Source: Bacteroidia bacterium
Lineage (GTDB): Bacteria > Bacteroidota > Bacteroidia > Flavobacteriales > Flavobacteriaceae
Direction of reading: 5' to 3'
Assembly: GCA_030427985.1 (NCBI GenBank)
Contig: JAUIBH010000012.1
Location: 1 to 64,000 of the forward strand
Length of the DNA: 64,000 nucleotides
Positions within the stretch are counted from its first letter, which is position 1, and each line of letters begins with the position of its first letter. The translations under genes were made by a program, and so were the position numbers. The notes beneath the pieces were generated by a model. The model saw nothing but the letters and a program-made list of their open reading frames with translations. It had not been told where the DNA came from and did not search any database. This document shows positions 25,101 to 32,787 of the stretch, in pieces.

Positions 25101-26268
25101 CGAACTGATTGCGTTGGATACCTACGATCCCGATTCCACCCCTAACAATAATGTCTCTTCTGAAGATGATCAAGCTACGGTGGTTCCAGTTCCTAATGGT
25201 TTGGCCGATTTATCCCTAACCAAAATTGTGGACAATGCCACTCCTAATGTGGGAGATGTCGTTCGATTCACCATAAGTATTGCCAACGATGGGCCAACCG
25301 ATGCCACCGGTGTCGTGGTTACGGATTTGTTGCCGGAGGGCTATACCTATCAATCACATACAGCCACTGCTGGAGTGTATGAGTCAACCACTGGATTGTG
25401 GAATGTGAACCGAACTATTTTAAATCAAAATACGGAAACCTTGGAGCTTTTGGCTATGGTAAATGTCCCTACGGGACAGGCCAATGAATATCTCAATGTG
25501 GCCGAAATATCAGCGAGTGATTTCACCGACCCTGACAGTGATCCCAATGCGGGTATTGAAACAGATGACTTTTCAGATGGTATTGAAGATGACGATGAGG
25601 CCAGTGCCGTTGTAGAGCCACAGACCACGGATTTAGCGATTACAAAAGTTGTGGACCGAATGGAACCCAATATTGGCGATGAGGTTGTTTTTTCCATTAC
25701 CGTAACCAACCAAGGTAATGTGCCCGCAACCAATATTGGTATTGAAGAACTATTGCCCAACGGATATCGATTGATTTCGTCTTCCGCTTCTATCGGCATT
25801 TATGATGCCACAGAAGGTTTTTGGGAACTTGAAACCTTACAAGTTTCAGAAACGGCTCAACTTGATCTAACCGTTGAAGTCTTGGATTTTGAAGACTATT
25901 TGAACACGGCAAGTTTGGCTTTCGTAGACCAACTGGATACCAATGCTGAAAATGACACTGCTGAAGCTTTTGTACAACCCACTTGTTTGGTCGTTTATAA
26001 CGAGTTTTCACCCAATGGCGATGGCGTTAACGACTTCTTTACCATTGATTGTATTTCCAGATACCCTGGGAATGAACTTCAGATATATAACCGATGGGGA
26101 ACAGTAGTATATCAGAAACGCGGGTATAACAATGATTGGGATGGAACACCCAACGGTAGAGCCATTGTGCAGAAAGAAGACCAATTACCCGTGGGTACGT
26201 ATTACTATGTGTTGGACTTGGGGGATGGTTCCGAACCCAGAACAGATTGGCTGTATATAAACAGATAG
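22123..26268 (+). CDS. giant DUF11-repeat protein with T9SS type B (CHU_C) sorting domain
   Basis: 1381 residues. The signal peptide HFILALLFALFSLHMGHAQ is followed by a PKD/SprB-like opening. Then come nine DUF11 repeats, recognisable by their starts (VDLELELL, ADLSLTKT, VDLSLTKV, VDISVTKT, SDLLLRKS, ADMTLNKT, TDISVANT, ADLSLTKI, TDLAITKV), each closing with a D-S-x-P-x-N-N...EDDQ calcium-loop-like stretch. The C-terminal FSPNGDGVNDFFTIDC ... IYNRWGTVVYQ is the gliding-motility-associated CHU_C domain that targets export through T9SS and SprF-dependent display. The PorP/SprF gene follows directly. The expected role is a surface adhesin or filament. Confidence 0.9.
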   Translation: MNKPQPRQYKPHFILALLFALFSLHMGHAQLCAVDAGTDQNLSQTNSVFLSASTPIVGLGTWTQLSGPTLVSFSDVNDPNAQVSGMGLGTYIFEWTVSDITCITASDTVGVTIEGVDLELELLANDTTPDVGDVVTFTINLSNLGDVDATGVSVENLVPPGFGSVTAINNGGTFSFITDKVTWTGLSVPLGTNTAVLTFDATVLTPTATSGEFTHIAEVTASDQLDYDSTPNNDDGDQSEDDEDAITVAPQQADLSLTKTIVGGNTNPYVGEEISFEITVTNDGPDNATNVRVVDQLQSGYSFVSYTATAGTYNAGTAFWDIGTLANGASETLTINVTVNATGNHTNTSQVWQSDAYDLDSTPDNGVSSEDDQGDVSVTPVELVDLSLTKVIDKAPPLVSDNVRFTLTVSNEGPSDATSVEVTDLLPSGFTYVSDNGGGNYDNSSGIWDVGTVANGNSTSLSIFANVNPSGDYTNVAEITGHDQADSDSTPNNNVPGEDDQDEVVVNPNPVVDISVTKTVDEFIPYVGDQVIFTVTVQNDGPSDATNLVVTDVLASGYDLISVSTTNGTYNSVNGSWTIGSLASSASETLTITVDVLPTGNYSNTAELTGLTETDIDSTPGNNSEAEDDQQTVTPVPLPLSDLLLRKSVDKLSPFVGEDVIFSINLTNLGPSDVTGVQVMDLLPSGYTYVSNSRTAGTYNPTTGIWELNNVIPDGVTETLNIVATVNPTGDYFNVTEVVSSSNDDPNSTPNNNNVFENDQDNAGTIPIPAADMTLNKTVDNEFPDVSETITFTLTLTNEGPSDAFALVVEDVLPSGYTYVSDNSGGFYDIDSGLWNVGNLTAGSNAALNMVVEVNASGDYQNRAELVNAVIPDPDSAPNNNDPTEDDQDEQSTTPRHVTDISVANTVDNLSPSAGDQVVFTITVNNAGPNNATGLVVEDVLATGYGFVVATASVGTYDELVGSWDIGNLNSGTWATLQITAVVLPNGEYRNTAELIALDTYDPDSTPNNNVSSEDDQATVVPVPNGLADLSLTKIVDNATPNVGDVVRFTISIANDGPTDATGVVVTDLLPEGYTYQSHTATAGVYESTTGLWNVNRTILNQNTETLELLAMVNVPTGQANEYLNVAEISASDFTDPDSDPNAGIETDDFSDGIEDDDEASAVVEPQTTDLAITKVVDRMEPNIGDEVVFSITVTNQGNVPATNIGIEELLPNGYRLISSSASIGIYDATEGFWELETLQVSETAQLDLTVEVLDFEDYLNTASLAFVDQLDTNAENDTAEAFVQPTCLVVYNEFSPNGDGVNDFFTIDCISRYPGNELQIYNRWGTVVYQKRGYNNDWDGTPNGRAIVQKEDQLPVGTYYYVLDLGDGSEPRTDWLYINR

Positions 26269-26276
26269 AAAAGAGG

Positions 26277-27215
26277 ATGAACGGCGCAAAAAACATATCG
26301 CGAATGAAAAAGCAAATGGGGCATACCTATCTGGTGATTTTACTATTGGGGTTCTTTAGCGTTTCTGCACAGCAAGATCCACAGTTTACCCAGTATATGT
26401 ATAACACCATGAGCGTAAATCCTGCCTATGCCGGTTCTCAAGGCTACCTTACGGCCTTGTTGATGCACCGCTCTCAGTGGGTCGGGGTTAACGGAGCACC
26501 CAATACACAGGTTTTGGCCGTGGATACTCCTTTGGAAAACAAACTCGGAGTGGGAGGAATTTTAGCCCATGACGCCCTAGGACCTTCTTCTGAAATATTT
26601 GTGGATGGCAACGTTTCCTATACCATCCAGTTGGATAGCACTAATCGTAAACTCTCTTTTGGAATGAAGGTTGGCGGTAGATTGTTTGATGTGGATTTCT
26701 CTAAAGGGTTGACCCAGAATCCTGATATGGCCTTTCAAAATAACATAAAGAGCAAATTCTTTCCCACTATTGGAGCTGGATTGTATTATCAAGCCAAAGA
26801 CAGCTATTTGGGATTTGCGATACCCAATTTCTTTTCGCAAAAACATTATGATGGGGAAGAACAAGAAATAGCCGCAGAACGGTTACACTACTATTTTATG
26901 GGAGGTAAATTCTTTGATATTACCCCAGAAATTGTGTTGGGGCCTGCCTTTTTTGTAAAGTGGGTGCCCGGTGCCCCAATTATTGCTGATGTTTCTGTAA
27001 ACGCGGTACTTAGGGAGACCTTCACCTTTGGGGTGGCGTATCGTTGGGATGATTCCTTTTCAACCCTGCTGGGCCTTCAAATAACATCGAATCTAAATGC
27101 AGGTTACGCATATGATCTTACCACCTCCAACTTGGCAAATTATACCGGAGGTTCGCACGAAATATTTTTACGATACCAATTTAAGGAGTTGAAGAAACCC
27201 TCAGAATCGCAATAA
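26277..27215 (+). CDS. PorP/SprF family T9SS outer-membrane protein
   Basis: About 312 residues. After a signal peptide ending GFFSVSAQQ come the family hallmarks DPQFTQYMYNTMSVNPAYAGSQGYLTALLMHRSQWVGVNGAP. Alternating beta-strands follow for the rest, ending in an aromatic EIFLRYQF barrel strand. ATG 26304 (MKKQMGHTYL) is an alternative start; the track start lies inside the upstream gene. SprF-type partners are required for display of CHU_C/type B proteins, so it most likely serves the DUF11 protein 9 bases upstream. Confidence 0.9.
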   Translation: MNGAKNISRMKKQMGHTYLVILLLGFFSVSAQQDPQFTQYMYNTMSVNPAYAGSQGYLTALLMHRSQWVGVNGAPNTQVLAVDTPLENKLGVGGILAHDALGPSSEIFVDGNVSYTIQLDSTNRKLSFGMKVGGRLFDVDFSKGLTQNPDMAFQNNIKSKFFPTIGAGLYYQAKDSYLGFAIPNFFSQKHYDGEEQEIAAERLHYYFMGGKFFDITPEIVLGPAFFVKWVPGAPIIADVSVNAVLRETFTFGVAYRWDDSFSTLLGLQITSNLNAGYAYDLTTSNLANYTGGSHEIFLRYQFKELKKPSESQ

Positions 27216-27267
27216 TTTCACTGCAAAAAATTTAAACCCAATAGCAACCTAACCTCATGCAGGCAAG

Positions 27268-27294
27268 CCTTCAACCATAGTTGAAGGTTTTTTT
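27268..27294 (+). terminator. terminator after the DUF11-PorP operon
   Basis: CCTTCAAC-CATA-GTTGAAGG followed by seven T residues, a standard intrinsic terminator. Confidence 0.85.
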
Positions 27295-27312
27295 GTGAAA
27301 AAAATTCAGCTT

Positions 27313-27340
27313 GGTGCAACCTTTTCATTTTTGTTTTGTC
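27313..27340 (+). promoter_or_regulatory. ECF-type promoter upstream of the sigma gene
   Basis: GGTGCAACC, exactly 15 bases, then TGTC. The same two blocks with the same spacing stand before the beta-barrel gene at 29586. Core AAC/GTC elements are typical of ECF sigma promoters, so autoregulation is likely. Confidence 0.65.
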
Positions 27341-27378
27341 ATTGGGATAGAATGAAATAGGATTATTTTTAGCCGTAT

Positions 27379-27939
27379 TTGAATAACCGTCCGGAATTTT
27401 TGGAAACAAACGTACGTTTTACGCACCAAGCTTTGGTGGAGCAAAGCAGAGAAGGGGACCGCAACGCGCAATACCAGTTGTATGGATTGTATGTGGATGC
27501 CATGTTCAATATTGCCATGCGGTTGTTGACCATTAGGGAGGATGCAGAGGACATTATTCAGGAGAGTTTTGTGGAAGCCTTTAAAAAGTTGGATTCCTTC
27601 AGGTTTGAGAGCACGTTTGGAGCTTGGTTGAAACGGATTGTGATCAATAAAAGCATTAATCACCTTAAAGCAAAACGATTGTTGCTCTCCTCCATGGAGA
27701 ATGAAGGGGAACTTTTGGAAGAAGAAAAAGAGGCAGAACCCGACCAATTTGAAATTGAGAAAATAAAGGTGGGTCTAACACAACTTCCGGAAGGATACCG
27801 ACAGATTATTACGCTGTACTTGATTGAAGGGTATGACCATGTTGAAATCGGTGAAATTATGGGAATAACATCCTCCACTTCCAAATCACAATACCATCGC
27901 GCTAAAAAGAAACTGATTCAAATTGTAAATGAACTATGA
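27379..27939 (+). CDS. ECF-type RNA polymerase sigma factor
   Basis: 186 residues. Region 2 is seen as LVEQSREGDRNAQYQLYGLYVDAMFNIAMRLLTIREDAEDIIQESFVEAFKKLDSF. Region 4 is LPEGYRQIITLYLIEGYDHVEIGEIMGITSSTSKSQYHRAKKKLIQ. The start must be a TTG (27379 or 27400), as no ATG precedes region 2. It overlaps the next gene by four bases (ATGA). A matched ECF promoter lies about 40 bases upstream. Confidence 0.93.
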   Translation: MNNRPEFLETNVRFTHQALVEQSREGDRNAQYQLYGLYVDAMFNIAMRLLTIREDAEDIIQESFVEAFKKLDSFRFESTFGAWLKRIVINKSINHLKAKRLLLSSMENEGELLEEEKEAEPDQFEIEKIKVGLTQLPEGYRQIITLYLIEGYDHVEIGEIMGITSSTSKSQYHRAKKKLIQIVNEL

Positions 27940-28481
27940 TGGACAATTTTGAAAAGCATATCAAGGAAAACAAACAAGCCTTTGATGTCCACAAAGTGGA
28001 CAAGGACAAGTTGTGGCAAGGGATTGCCTCCCAGTTGGATGAAAAACCAGAACCCAAGGTTATTCCGCTTTGGAGATCCAGAAAACTAAGGGTTGCAGCT
28101 TCCATTGTCTTGCTGTTGGGGTTATCTGTGATGACTTTTTTCACCATGAACGCCCCAACCCAGAACATGGATGCCTATGCCAATGAAGAGCTATTGGAAA
28201 TTGATATGCACTACCAACATTTGGTATATCAACAAGTGCAATTGGTAAAGAACCATCCCAGATTATCTAACGAGGACAAAGAAGAATTCCTATCCTTTAT
28301 GGATGAACTGGATGAGGAATACCAACAATTAAAATTAGAAATGCGGAATAACTTGGACAACGAACGGGTTTTGCAAGCTATTGTGGAGAATTATAAAAAG
28401 CGCATAGAGCTGATTGAAAATCTTTTAAAGCAAATCAATGCGTCCAAAAAAGAAATGGATTATGAAGGGTACGTTTTATAA
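27936..28481 (+). CDS. putative anti-sigma factor (single-pass membrane protein)
   Basis: 181 residues: a ~48-residue cytoplasmic N-terminus with DKDKLWQGIASQLDEKPEP, one membrane helix (about 52-72, VAASIVLLLGLSVMTFFTM), then a long periplasmic coiled-coil-like region rich in E, Q and L. No zinc-binding HxxxC anti-sigma motif is present. The call rests on the topology, on translational coupling to the sigma gene, and on resemblance in layout to Bacteroidota anti-sigma proteins. Confidence 0.6.
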   Translation: MMDNFEKHIKENKQAFDVHKVDKDKLWQGIASQLDEKPEPKVIPLWRSRKLRVAASIVLLLGLSVMTFFTMNAPTQNMDAYANEELLEIDMHYQHLVYQQVQLVKNHPRLSNEDKEEFLSFMDELDEEYQQLKLEMRNNLDNERVLQAIVENYKKRIELIENLLKQINASKKEMDYEGYVL

Positions 28482-29550
28482 AAAAATAGGGCTGACCGTG
28501 GGTCTTTTGCTGTGCACCTTGGCGACCTTTGCCCAAAGTGAGCGGAGCAAACAATGGAACAAAACCTATGATCTTTCCCCTACGGGGAAGGTCCACATAG
28601 AGAACAAGTATGGGAATGTGGTCATTAATGGATGGGAGAAAAATCAGGTGAAGGTTTCCATCGCCATTCAAGTAAATCACAGGAAAGACGATAGTGCTGA
28701 AAAACTGTTGGACCGGATTCAACCTAAAGCTGTTCAGGCGGGGAATTTTATCCAGTTTATTTCTGAAATCAAGGATAGGGACGCCAACATATTTGCCAAA
28801 TATTTCAGTAAGGCCAATCCGTTTGACTTTGATAAGAGCAATGTGCAGATAGATTATGAGGTATACCTGCCCATCAATGCAGAACTCAATATCACCAATA
28901 AGTTTGGGGACATCATCATAGATTCTTGGAAGGGGGACTTGGAAACGGATTTGCAACATGGCGACATTTACATCAATGGAAATATTTCAACCGCAAAAGT
29001 GGACATGCGCTTTGGAAAGTTCCATGCCCGAAACCTGGGCTATGGAAACATACAGATGGACAACGGAACCATAGATGTGGAAAGTGCACAAAAACTGAAA
29101 ATAATCAGTAGTGGCAGTGATATTCGGTTGGGCAATATTTCAGATTTGGAACTCTACTCCAGTAAGGATGAGGTGGAACTGGAATTGGTTGACGCGTTGC
29201 GTGGCGATTTTAAATTCTCGAATGCGGAAATAGCGAGTGTAACAAATGAGCTATTTCTCACACTAAGAATAGCGGAAGTTGACATTGAAAGGATAGAGAA
29301 ACCCAATGCGGACATCAACATTGTGCAAGAATCCTCGGAAATTAATATGAACATCACAGGACTAGCCTTCGACTTTACAGCTACGTTGGAGCAAGGACTT
29401 TTACGAGTTCCCAAGACGTTTACCAACATCAACACCCGTGTGACCAATGAAGGTAGCAAAATTAGAGATATTACGGCCAGGTATGGAACGGGTGATCGAG
29501 GGAGTTTTTCCATCAATGGAATCAAGGGGGTGATAGTACTAACGGATTGA
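28462..29550 (+). CDS. exported GIN/DUF4097-like beta-helix protein
   Basis: About 362 residues from MKGTFYKKIGLTVGLLLCTLATFAQ, a signal peptide without lipobox. The mature part has repeated short strands such as GKVHIENKYGNVVINGWEKNQVKVSI and LNITNKFGDIIIDSWKGD, typical of DUF4097/GIN-type right-handed beta-helices. It overlaps the anti-sigma gene by 20 bases. A sensor or effector role in the envelope response is inferred from the operon. Confidence 0.7.
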   Translation: MKGTFYKKIGLTVGLLLCTLATFAQSERSKQWNKTYDLSPTGKVHIENKYGNVVINGWEKNQVKVSIAIQVNHRKDDSAEKLLDRIQPKAVQAGNFIQFISEIKDRDANIFAKYFSKANPFDFDKSNVQIDYEVYLPINAELNITNKFGDIIIDSWKGDLETDLQHGDIYINGNISTAKVDMRFGKFHARNLGYGNIQMDNGTIDVESAQKLKIISSGSDIRLGNISDLELYSSKDEVELELVDALRGDFKFSNAEIASVTNELFLTLRIAEVDIERIEKPNADINIVQESSEINMNITGLAFDFTATLEQGLLRVPKTFTNINTRVTNEGSKIRDITARYGTGDRGSFSINGIKGVIVLTD

Positions 29551-29585
29551 TTGCTTAGAGAAAATCAGTAAAAAAAATTGATTTA

Positions 29586-29613
29586 GGTGCAACCCTTTTA
29601 AATTTTGAATGTC
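29586..29613 (+). promoter_or_regulatory. second ECF-type promoter, before the beta-barrel gene
   Basis: GGTGCAACC, 15 bases, TGTC: identical blocks and spacing to the site at 27313. The predicted start near 29620 excludes the track's upstream starts and favours ATG 29641. Confidence 0.65.
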
Positions 29614-29625
29614 TTTAGAATGAAA

Positions 29626-29640
29626 ATCAAAAAACGGAAC
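29626..29640 (+). promoter_or_regulatory. A-rich translation leader of the beta-barrel gene
   Basis: ATCAAAAAACGGAAC abuts the ATG at 29641, one base different from the leaders at 20982 and 30482. It decides the start. Confidence 0.5.
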
Positions 29641-30300
29641 ATGAAACAACTAAAACCTTTACTGCCATTATTGCTATTAAGTTGTTTGGCATGGGGGCAA
29701 CAAACTCAGGACAATTCGGATTATATTGAATTTAATGACCGTAAGAATGTGGTACATGGTGTTTATCTGGGTCTTACCACATATTACGGGGAAATGAGAG
29801 GTAAATCCACTTATTTGGGAGGTCTAAAAGTGGCCTACGTGGCCAACCGACAGTTTGAGGTTGGTTTTTCTGGGGTTTTTCTCTACTCTGAGCAGGATAA
29901 TCAAAGAACGCTCAATGAGGATTTGATCGGGGGCTATGGTGGTATCCATTTGGAACCCATTCTTTTTAGCAAATCAACCGTTAACCTTTCCTTTCCGTTG
30001 TTGATAGGAGCCGGGGGAGTGGGGTATTTGGCCAATAACTTTGACGATCCCGTGGACGATCCCAATGAGGATGATATTGATGCGGTTTTTGTCGCAGAAC
30101 CCGGTGTGAGCCTTCTCTTCAATATATCTAGATACTTACAACTGGAAGCAGGGGTGAAATATCGCTTTTCAAGCAAGTTGGAATTAGATGATAGTCCGCT
30201 ACGCAATATCAATGGGTTTTCGGGTGGAATTGGACTCAAAGTAGGTGTGTTTAATATGGGGAGAAATCGATACAAAAAACATTTGAACGATGGCCTTTAA
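29641..30300 (+). CDS. outer-membrane beta-barrel protein
   Basis: 219 residues from MKQLKPLLPLLLLSCLAWGQQ. The mature chain alternates aromatic and polar residues in strand-sized blocks (GVYLGLTTYYGEMRGKSTYLGGLKVAYVANRQFEVGFSGVFLYS, LQLEAGVKYRFSSKLEL) and ends in a glycine-rich strand, as small OMPs do. A D-rich turn DDPVDDPNEDDID may bind calcium. It has its own ECF-type promoter and so is a likely direct target of the sigma factor. Confidence 0.75.
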   Translation: MKQLKPLLPLLLLSCLAWGQQTQDNSDYIEFNDRKNVVHGVYLGLTTYYGEMRGKSTYLGGLKVAYVANRQFEVGFSGVFLYSEQDNQRTLNEDLIGGYGGIHLEPILFSKSTVNLSFPLLIGAGGVGYLANNFDDPVDDPNEDDIDAVFVAEPGVSLLFNISRYLQLEAGVKYRFSSKLELDDSPLRNINGFSGGIGLKVGVFNMGRNRYKKHLNDGL

Positions 30301-30481
30301 ATCAAGAAACGAACAGTCAATCAATCAAGGAATCTTAACAAGCCATGTCTTCACCCAAAACGGGATGGTGTTTCTAAGAAGTGCAGAAGTTGTGGGGATG
30401 GACGAATGGTCCGCCATAAATTTCCAATGGATGCCCGTTTTACAATTGGAACGGGAGTTGGGTTCTTAGCAATCATTTTAC

Positions 30482-30498
30482 ATCAAAAAACGAACAGT
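30482..30498 (+). promoter_or_regulatory. A-rich translation leader of the GIN lipoprotein gene
   Basis: ATCAAAAAACGAACAGT directly precedes the ATG at 30499, confirming that start over the track's one 93 bases upstream. A degenerate copy, ATCAAGAAACGAACAGT, lies at 30301 right after the beta-barrel stop with no ATG behind it. Confidence 0.5.
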
Positions 30499-31332
30499 AT
30501 GAAAACTTTTAAACAGGCTTTCATCACCTTGGCGATGGGAGTAATGGTAACTTCGTGTGTGCAGGAATCGGTTTGGGTTTCCGAAGAGGTATCTACAAGA
30601 AACTACGATTTTAACAACATTACAGCACTTCAAGTGGCTACAGATATTAATGCCTACGTTACTTTTTCAGAAACAGAGGAACGTGTGGAAATTGAGGCCA
30701 ATGACAATCTTTTTAGCAGAATGGATGTGTTCATGGAAGGTAACAAATTGGTGGTAAAACTGGAAAACAACATTAGGGTAAAGGGAAAGGAAACCTTGAA
30801 CCTTTACATTACTGCGAGGAACATCTCTTGGTTTAAAGCATCTTCAGATGCGGCCATATTCTTGGAAAGTCCCCTGAATACAAGCAATGTTTATATTGAT
30901 TTGAGCTCCGATGGGCATTTTATTGGGGATATTGTTGCTGATGATTTTGAGTTAAGAGCAGAATCGGATAGCGATGCTGAGCTCTATTTGGAAACCACCA
31001 ATGCATACTTTGACTTATCTTCAAGCGCTTATCTGGATGGAGAAGCCGCTATTGAAAATGCAATATTCCGACTTTCTGCTGATGCCACTGTGGATTTGTT
31101 GGGCAATGTTGATCATATGGATGCGGTACTGTCTTCCGATGCTGAGTTAAAAGGGTATGGTTTGCATGTGAATGACCTTGAAGTGGAACTGTCCTCTGAT
31201 GCTGAGGCCTATTTGACGGTCTTTGAAACCATAGATGTCGTTGCAAGTTCGGACGGTAGGTTGTACTATAAAGGCGATGCTGAAATAGTGAGACAAATTG
31301 TGTCCAGTGGTGGAAAGGTCATTAAAAAGTAA
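30499..31332 (+). CDS. GIN-domain (DUF2807) lipoprotein
   Basis: 277 residues. The signal MKTFKQAFITLAMGVMVTSCVQE has a lipobox TSC. The rest is a repetitive beta-helix with the DUF2807 'head GIN' pattern: RNYDFNNITALQVATDINAYVTFSETEERVEIEANDNLF, then serial SSDA/SSDG turns. Related in fold type to the 28462 protein. It closes the envelope-response module, although no ECF promoter is seen directly before it. Confidence 0.8.
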   Translation: MKTFKQAFITLAMGVMVTSCVQESVWVSEEVSTRNYDFNNITALQVATDINAYVTFSETEERVEIEANDNLFSRMDVFMEGNKLVVKLENNIRVKGKETLNLYITARNISWFKASSDAAIFLESPLNTSNVYIDLSSDGHFIGDIVADDFELRAESDSDAELYLETTNAYFDLSSSAYLDGEAAIENAIFRLSADATVDLLGNVDHMDAVLSSDAELKGYGLHVNDLEVELSSDAEAYLTVFETIDVVASSDGRLYYKGDAEIVRQIVSSGGKVIKK

Positions 31333-31413
31333 GCGTACACTTTTAATGATTCCTAAAAGAATGGGATAGCTTGCTTTAAACCAATACCTTTGAAGGAGAA
31401 AAAGCAAGATTCC

Positions 31414-32010
31414 ATGGAAAGGAATGAACTTTACCCCATTTTTTTAAAAGTATCCAATCTAAACGTGCTCATTGTTGGGGGGGGCAATGTTGGCTTGGAG
31501 AAGCTGACTTTTTTGTTGAAATCCAGTCCCAATGCACAAGTGCAAATGGTGGCCCCTGAGTTTATAGAGGAAACATTGGAGTTGGCAAAAAAGCACAAGG
31601 TTGAAATTACCAGGGCCAAATACGATTCCAAGTTTTTAAAAGGAAAACATATTGTAGTGGCTTGTACCGATAAAGTTGAAGTCAACGAGCAGGTATACCA
31701 CGATTGTCGCGAGCATAGCATTTTGGTAAATGTGGCGGATAATCCTCCGTATTGTGATTTTTATATGGGCGGAATCGTAACCAAGGGAAATGTAAAAGTG
31801 GCCATTTCCACAAATGGAAAGTCACCAACCACAGCCAAACGGTTACGTCAGTTTTTTGAGGATGTTATTCCGGAGAATATTGATGACTTGGTGAAAAATC
31901 TGAATACCTATCGAGATACACTCAAAGGCAATTTTGAAGAAAAAGTAGAAGCCCTAAATGAGTTTACCAAGGGATTGTTGGACACAAAACCTGGTAAGGA
32001 TAATTCTTAA
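31414..32010 (+). CDS. siroheme synthase domain protein (precorrin-2 dehydrogenase/ferrochelatase)
   Basis: 198 residues, the Met8/CysG-N length. MERNELYPIFLKVSNLNVLIVGGGNVGLEKL is the NAD-binding Rossmann motif. NPPYCDFYMGGIVTKGNVKVAISTNGKSPTTAKRLRQFFE is the dimerisation/active-site region. It oxidises precorrin-2 and inserts iron to make siroheme for sulfite or nitrite reductase. I use the ATG rather than the TTG at 31390, because that TTG overlaps a TACCTTTG -7 candidate (31385-31392). No sulfur genes are adjacent. Confidence 0.88.
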   Translation: MERNELYPIFLKVSNLNVLIVGGGNVGLEKLTFLLKSSPNAQVQMVAPEFIEETLELAKKHKVEITRAKYDSKFLKGKHIVVACTDKVEVNEQVYHDCREHSILVNVADNPPYCDFYMGGIVTKGNVKVAISTNGKSPTTAKRLRQFFEDVIPENIDDLVKNLNTYRDTLKGNFEEKVEALNEFTKGLLDTKPGKDNS

Positions 32011-32034
32011 GGGGTTAAAAATTAGGGTAGGAGC

Positions 32035-32787
32035 TTATAAACGTTTCATGGCTTCAATAAGATCGTCTTTTTTTCTAGGAGAAATACTTACGTTCATATC
32101 GTTGCTCATAATAATGTACCCACCATCTGATTTAATGTACTTTTTCACTTCATTTAAATTAATGAGATAGCTGTTGTGTACCCGCATAAATTGCTGGTCG
32201 GCCAATAGATTTTCGTATTCCTTTAAATGTTTGCTCACCAATAAGGTGTTATTGTTTTTGAGAATAAAACAAGTATAAGAGCCATCGGCCTTGCAAAGGA
32301 TTATATCTTCAATGGCAATAAATTCCATGCCGGCCGTGGTGGCAAGACATATTTTTTCTTGTTTGTTGGAGCCACTTGACAGACTTTGCATGAGCGTATC
32401 TATCTGTTGGCGATAAACATTGGTATCCATTCGGGTTCTGGCTTTTTCAACGGCATCTTGAAGTTCGTCCAAATCAACGGGTTTTAGCAAATAATCCAAA
32501 GAACTGAACTTTATGGCTTTGATGGCATATTTTTCAAAGGCTGTTGTAAAAATGATTTCAAAACTGGGCTCTTTTATTTGTTCCAAGACATCAAATCCTA
32601 GTCCAGGTTGTAGCTCAATATCCAGGAATACGACATCTGGACTGTAAATAGAGAGTACTTTAACAGCTTCTTTCACAGAACTGGCGGTGGCAATTACCTT
32701 AACATCTTGGCAAAATTCTTCGAGCATGGACCTTAGTGTTTCCCTACTATGTTTTTCATCTTCTATGATTACTACTTTTAAAATCAT
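32035..32787 (-). CDS. LytTR-family response regulator
   Basis: 250 residues. The receiver domain (1-120) has the acidic pair ED, phospho-acceptor Asp in VVFLDIELQPGLGF, the T in FTTAFEKYAIKAIKFSSLDYLLKP and the matching Lys. The LytTR DNA-binding domain (about 150-250) shows IEDIILCKADGSYTCFILKNN and FMRVHNSYLINLNEVKKY. The usual LytS/YehU-type kinase is not adjacent, so it is an orphan here. It converges on the siroheme gene. Confidence 0.93.
   Translation of the reverse strand: MILKVVIIEDEKHSRETLRSMLEEFCQDVKVIATASSVKEAVKVLSIYSPDVVFLDIELQPGLGFDVLEQIKEPSFEIIFTTAFEKYAIKAIKFSSLDYLLKPVDLDELQDAVEKARTRMDTNVYRQQIDTLMQSLSSGSNKQEKICLATTAGMEFIAIEDIILCKADGSYTCFILKNNNTLLVSKHLKEYENLLADQQFMRVHNSYLINLNEVKKYIKSDGGYIIMSNDMNVSISPRKKDDLIEAMKRL

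Noticed and set aside
22116-25799. Minus-strand ORFs across the DUF11 gene
   Set aside because: They arise from the repeat composition of the sense gene and have no leader or domain.
30406-30498. Upstream start of the GIN lipoprotein
   Set aside because: The lipobox signal begins at 30499, directly after the A-rich leader; the extra 31 residues have no support.
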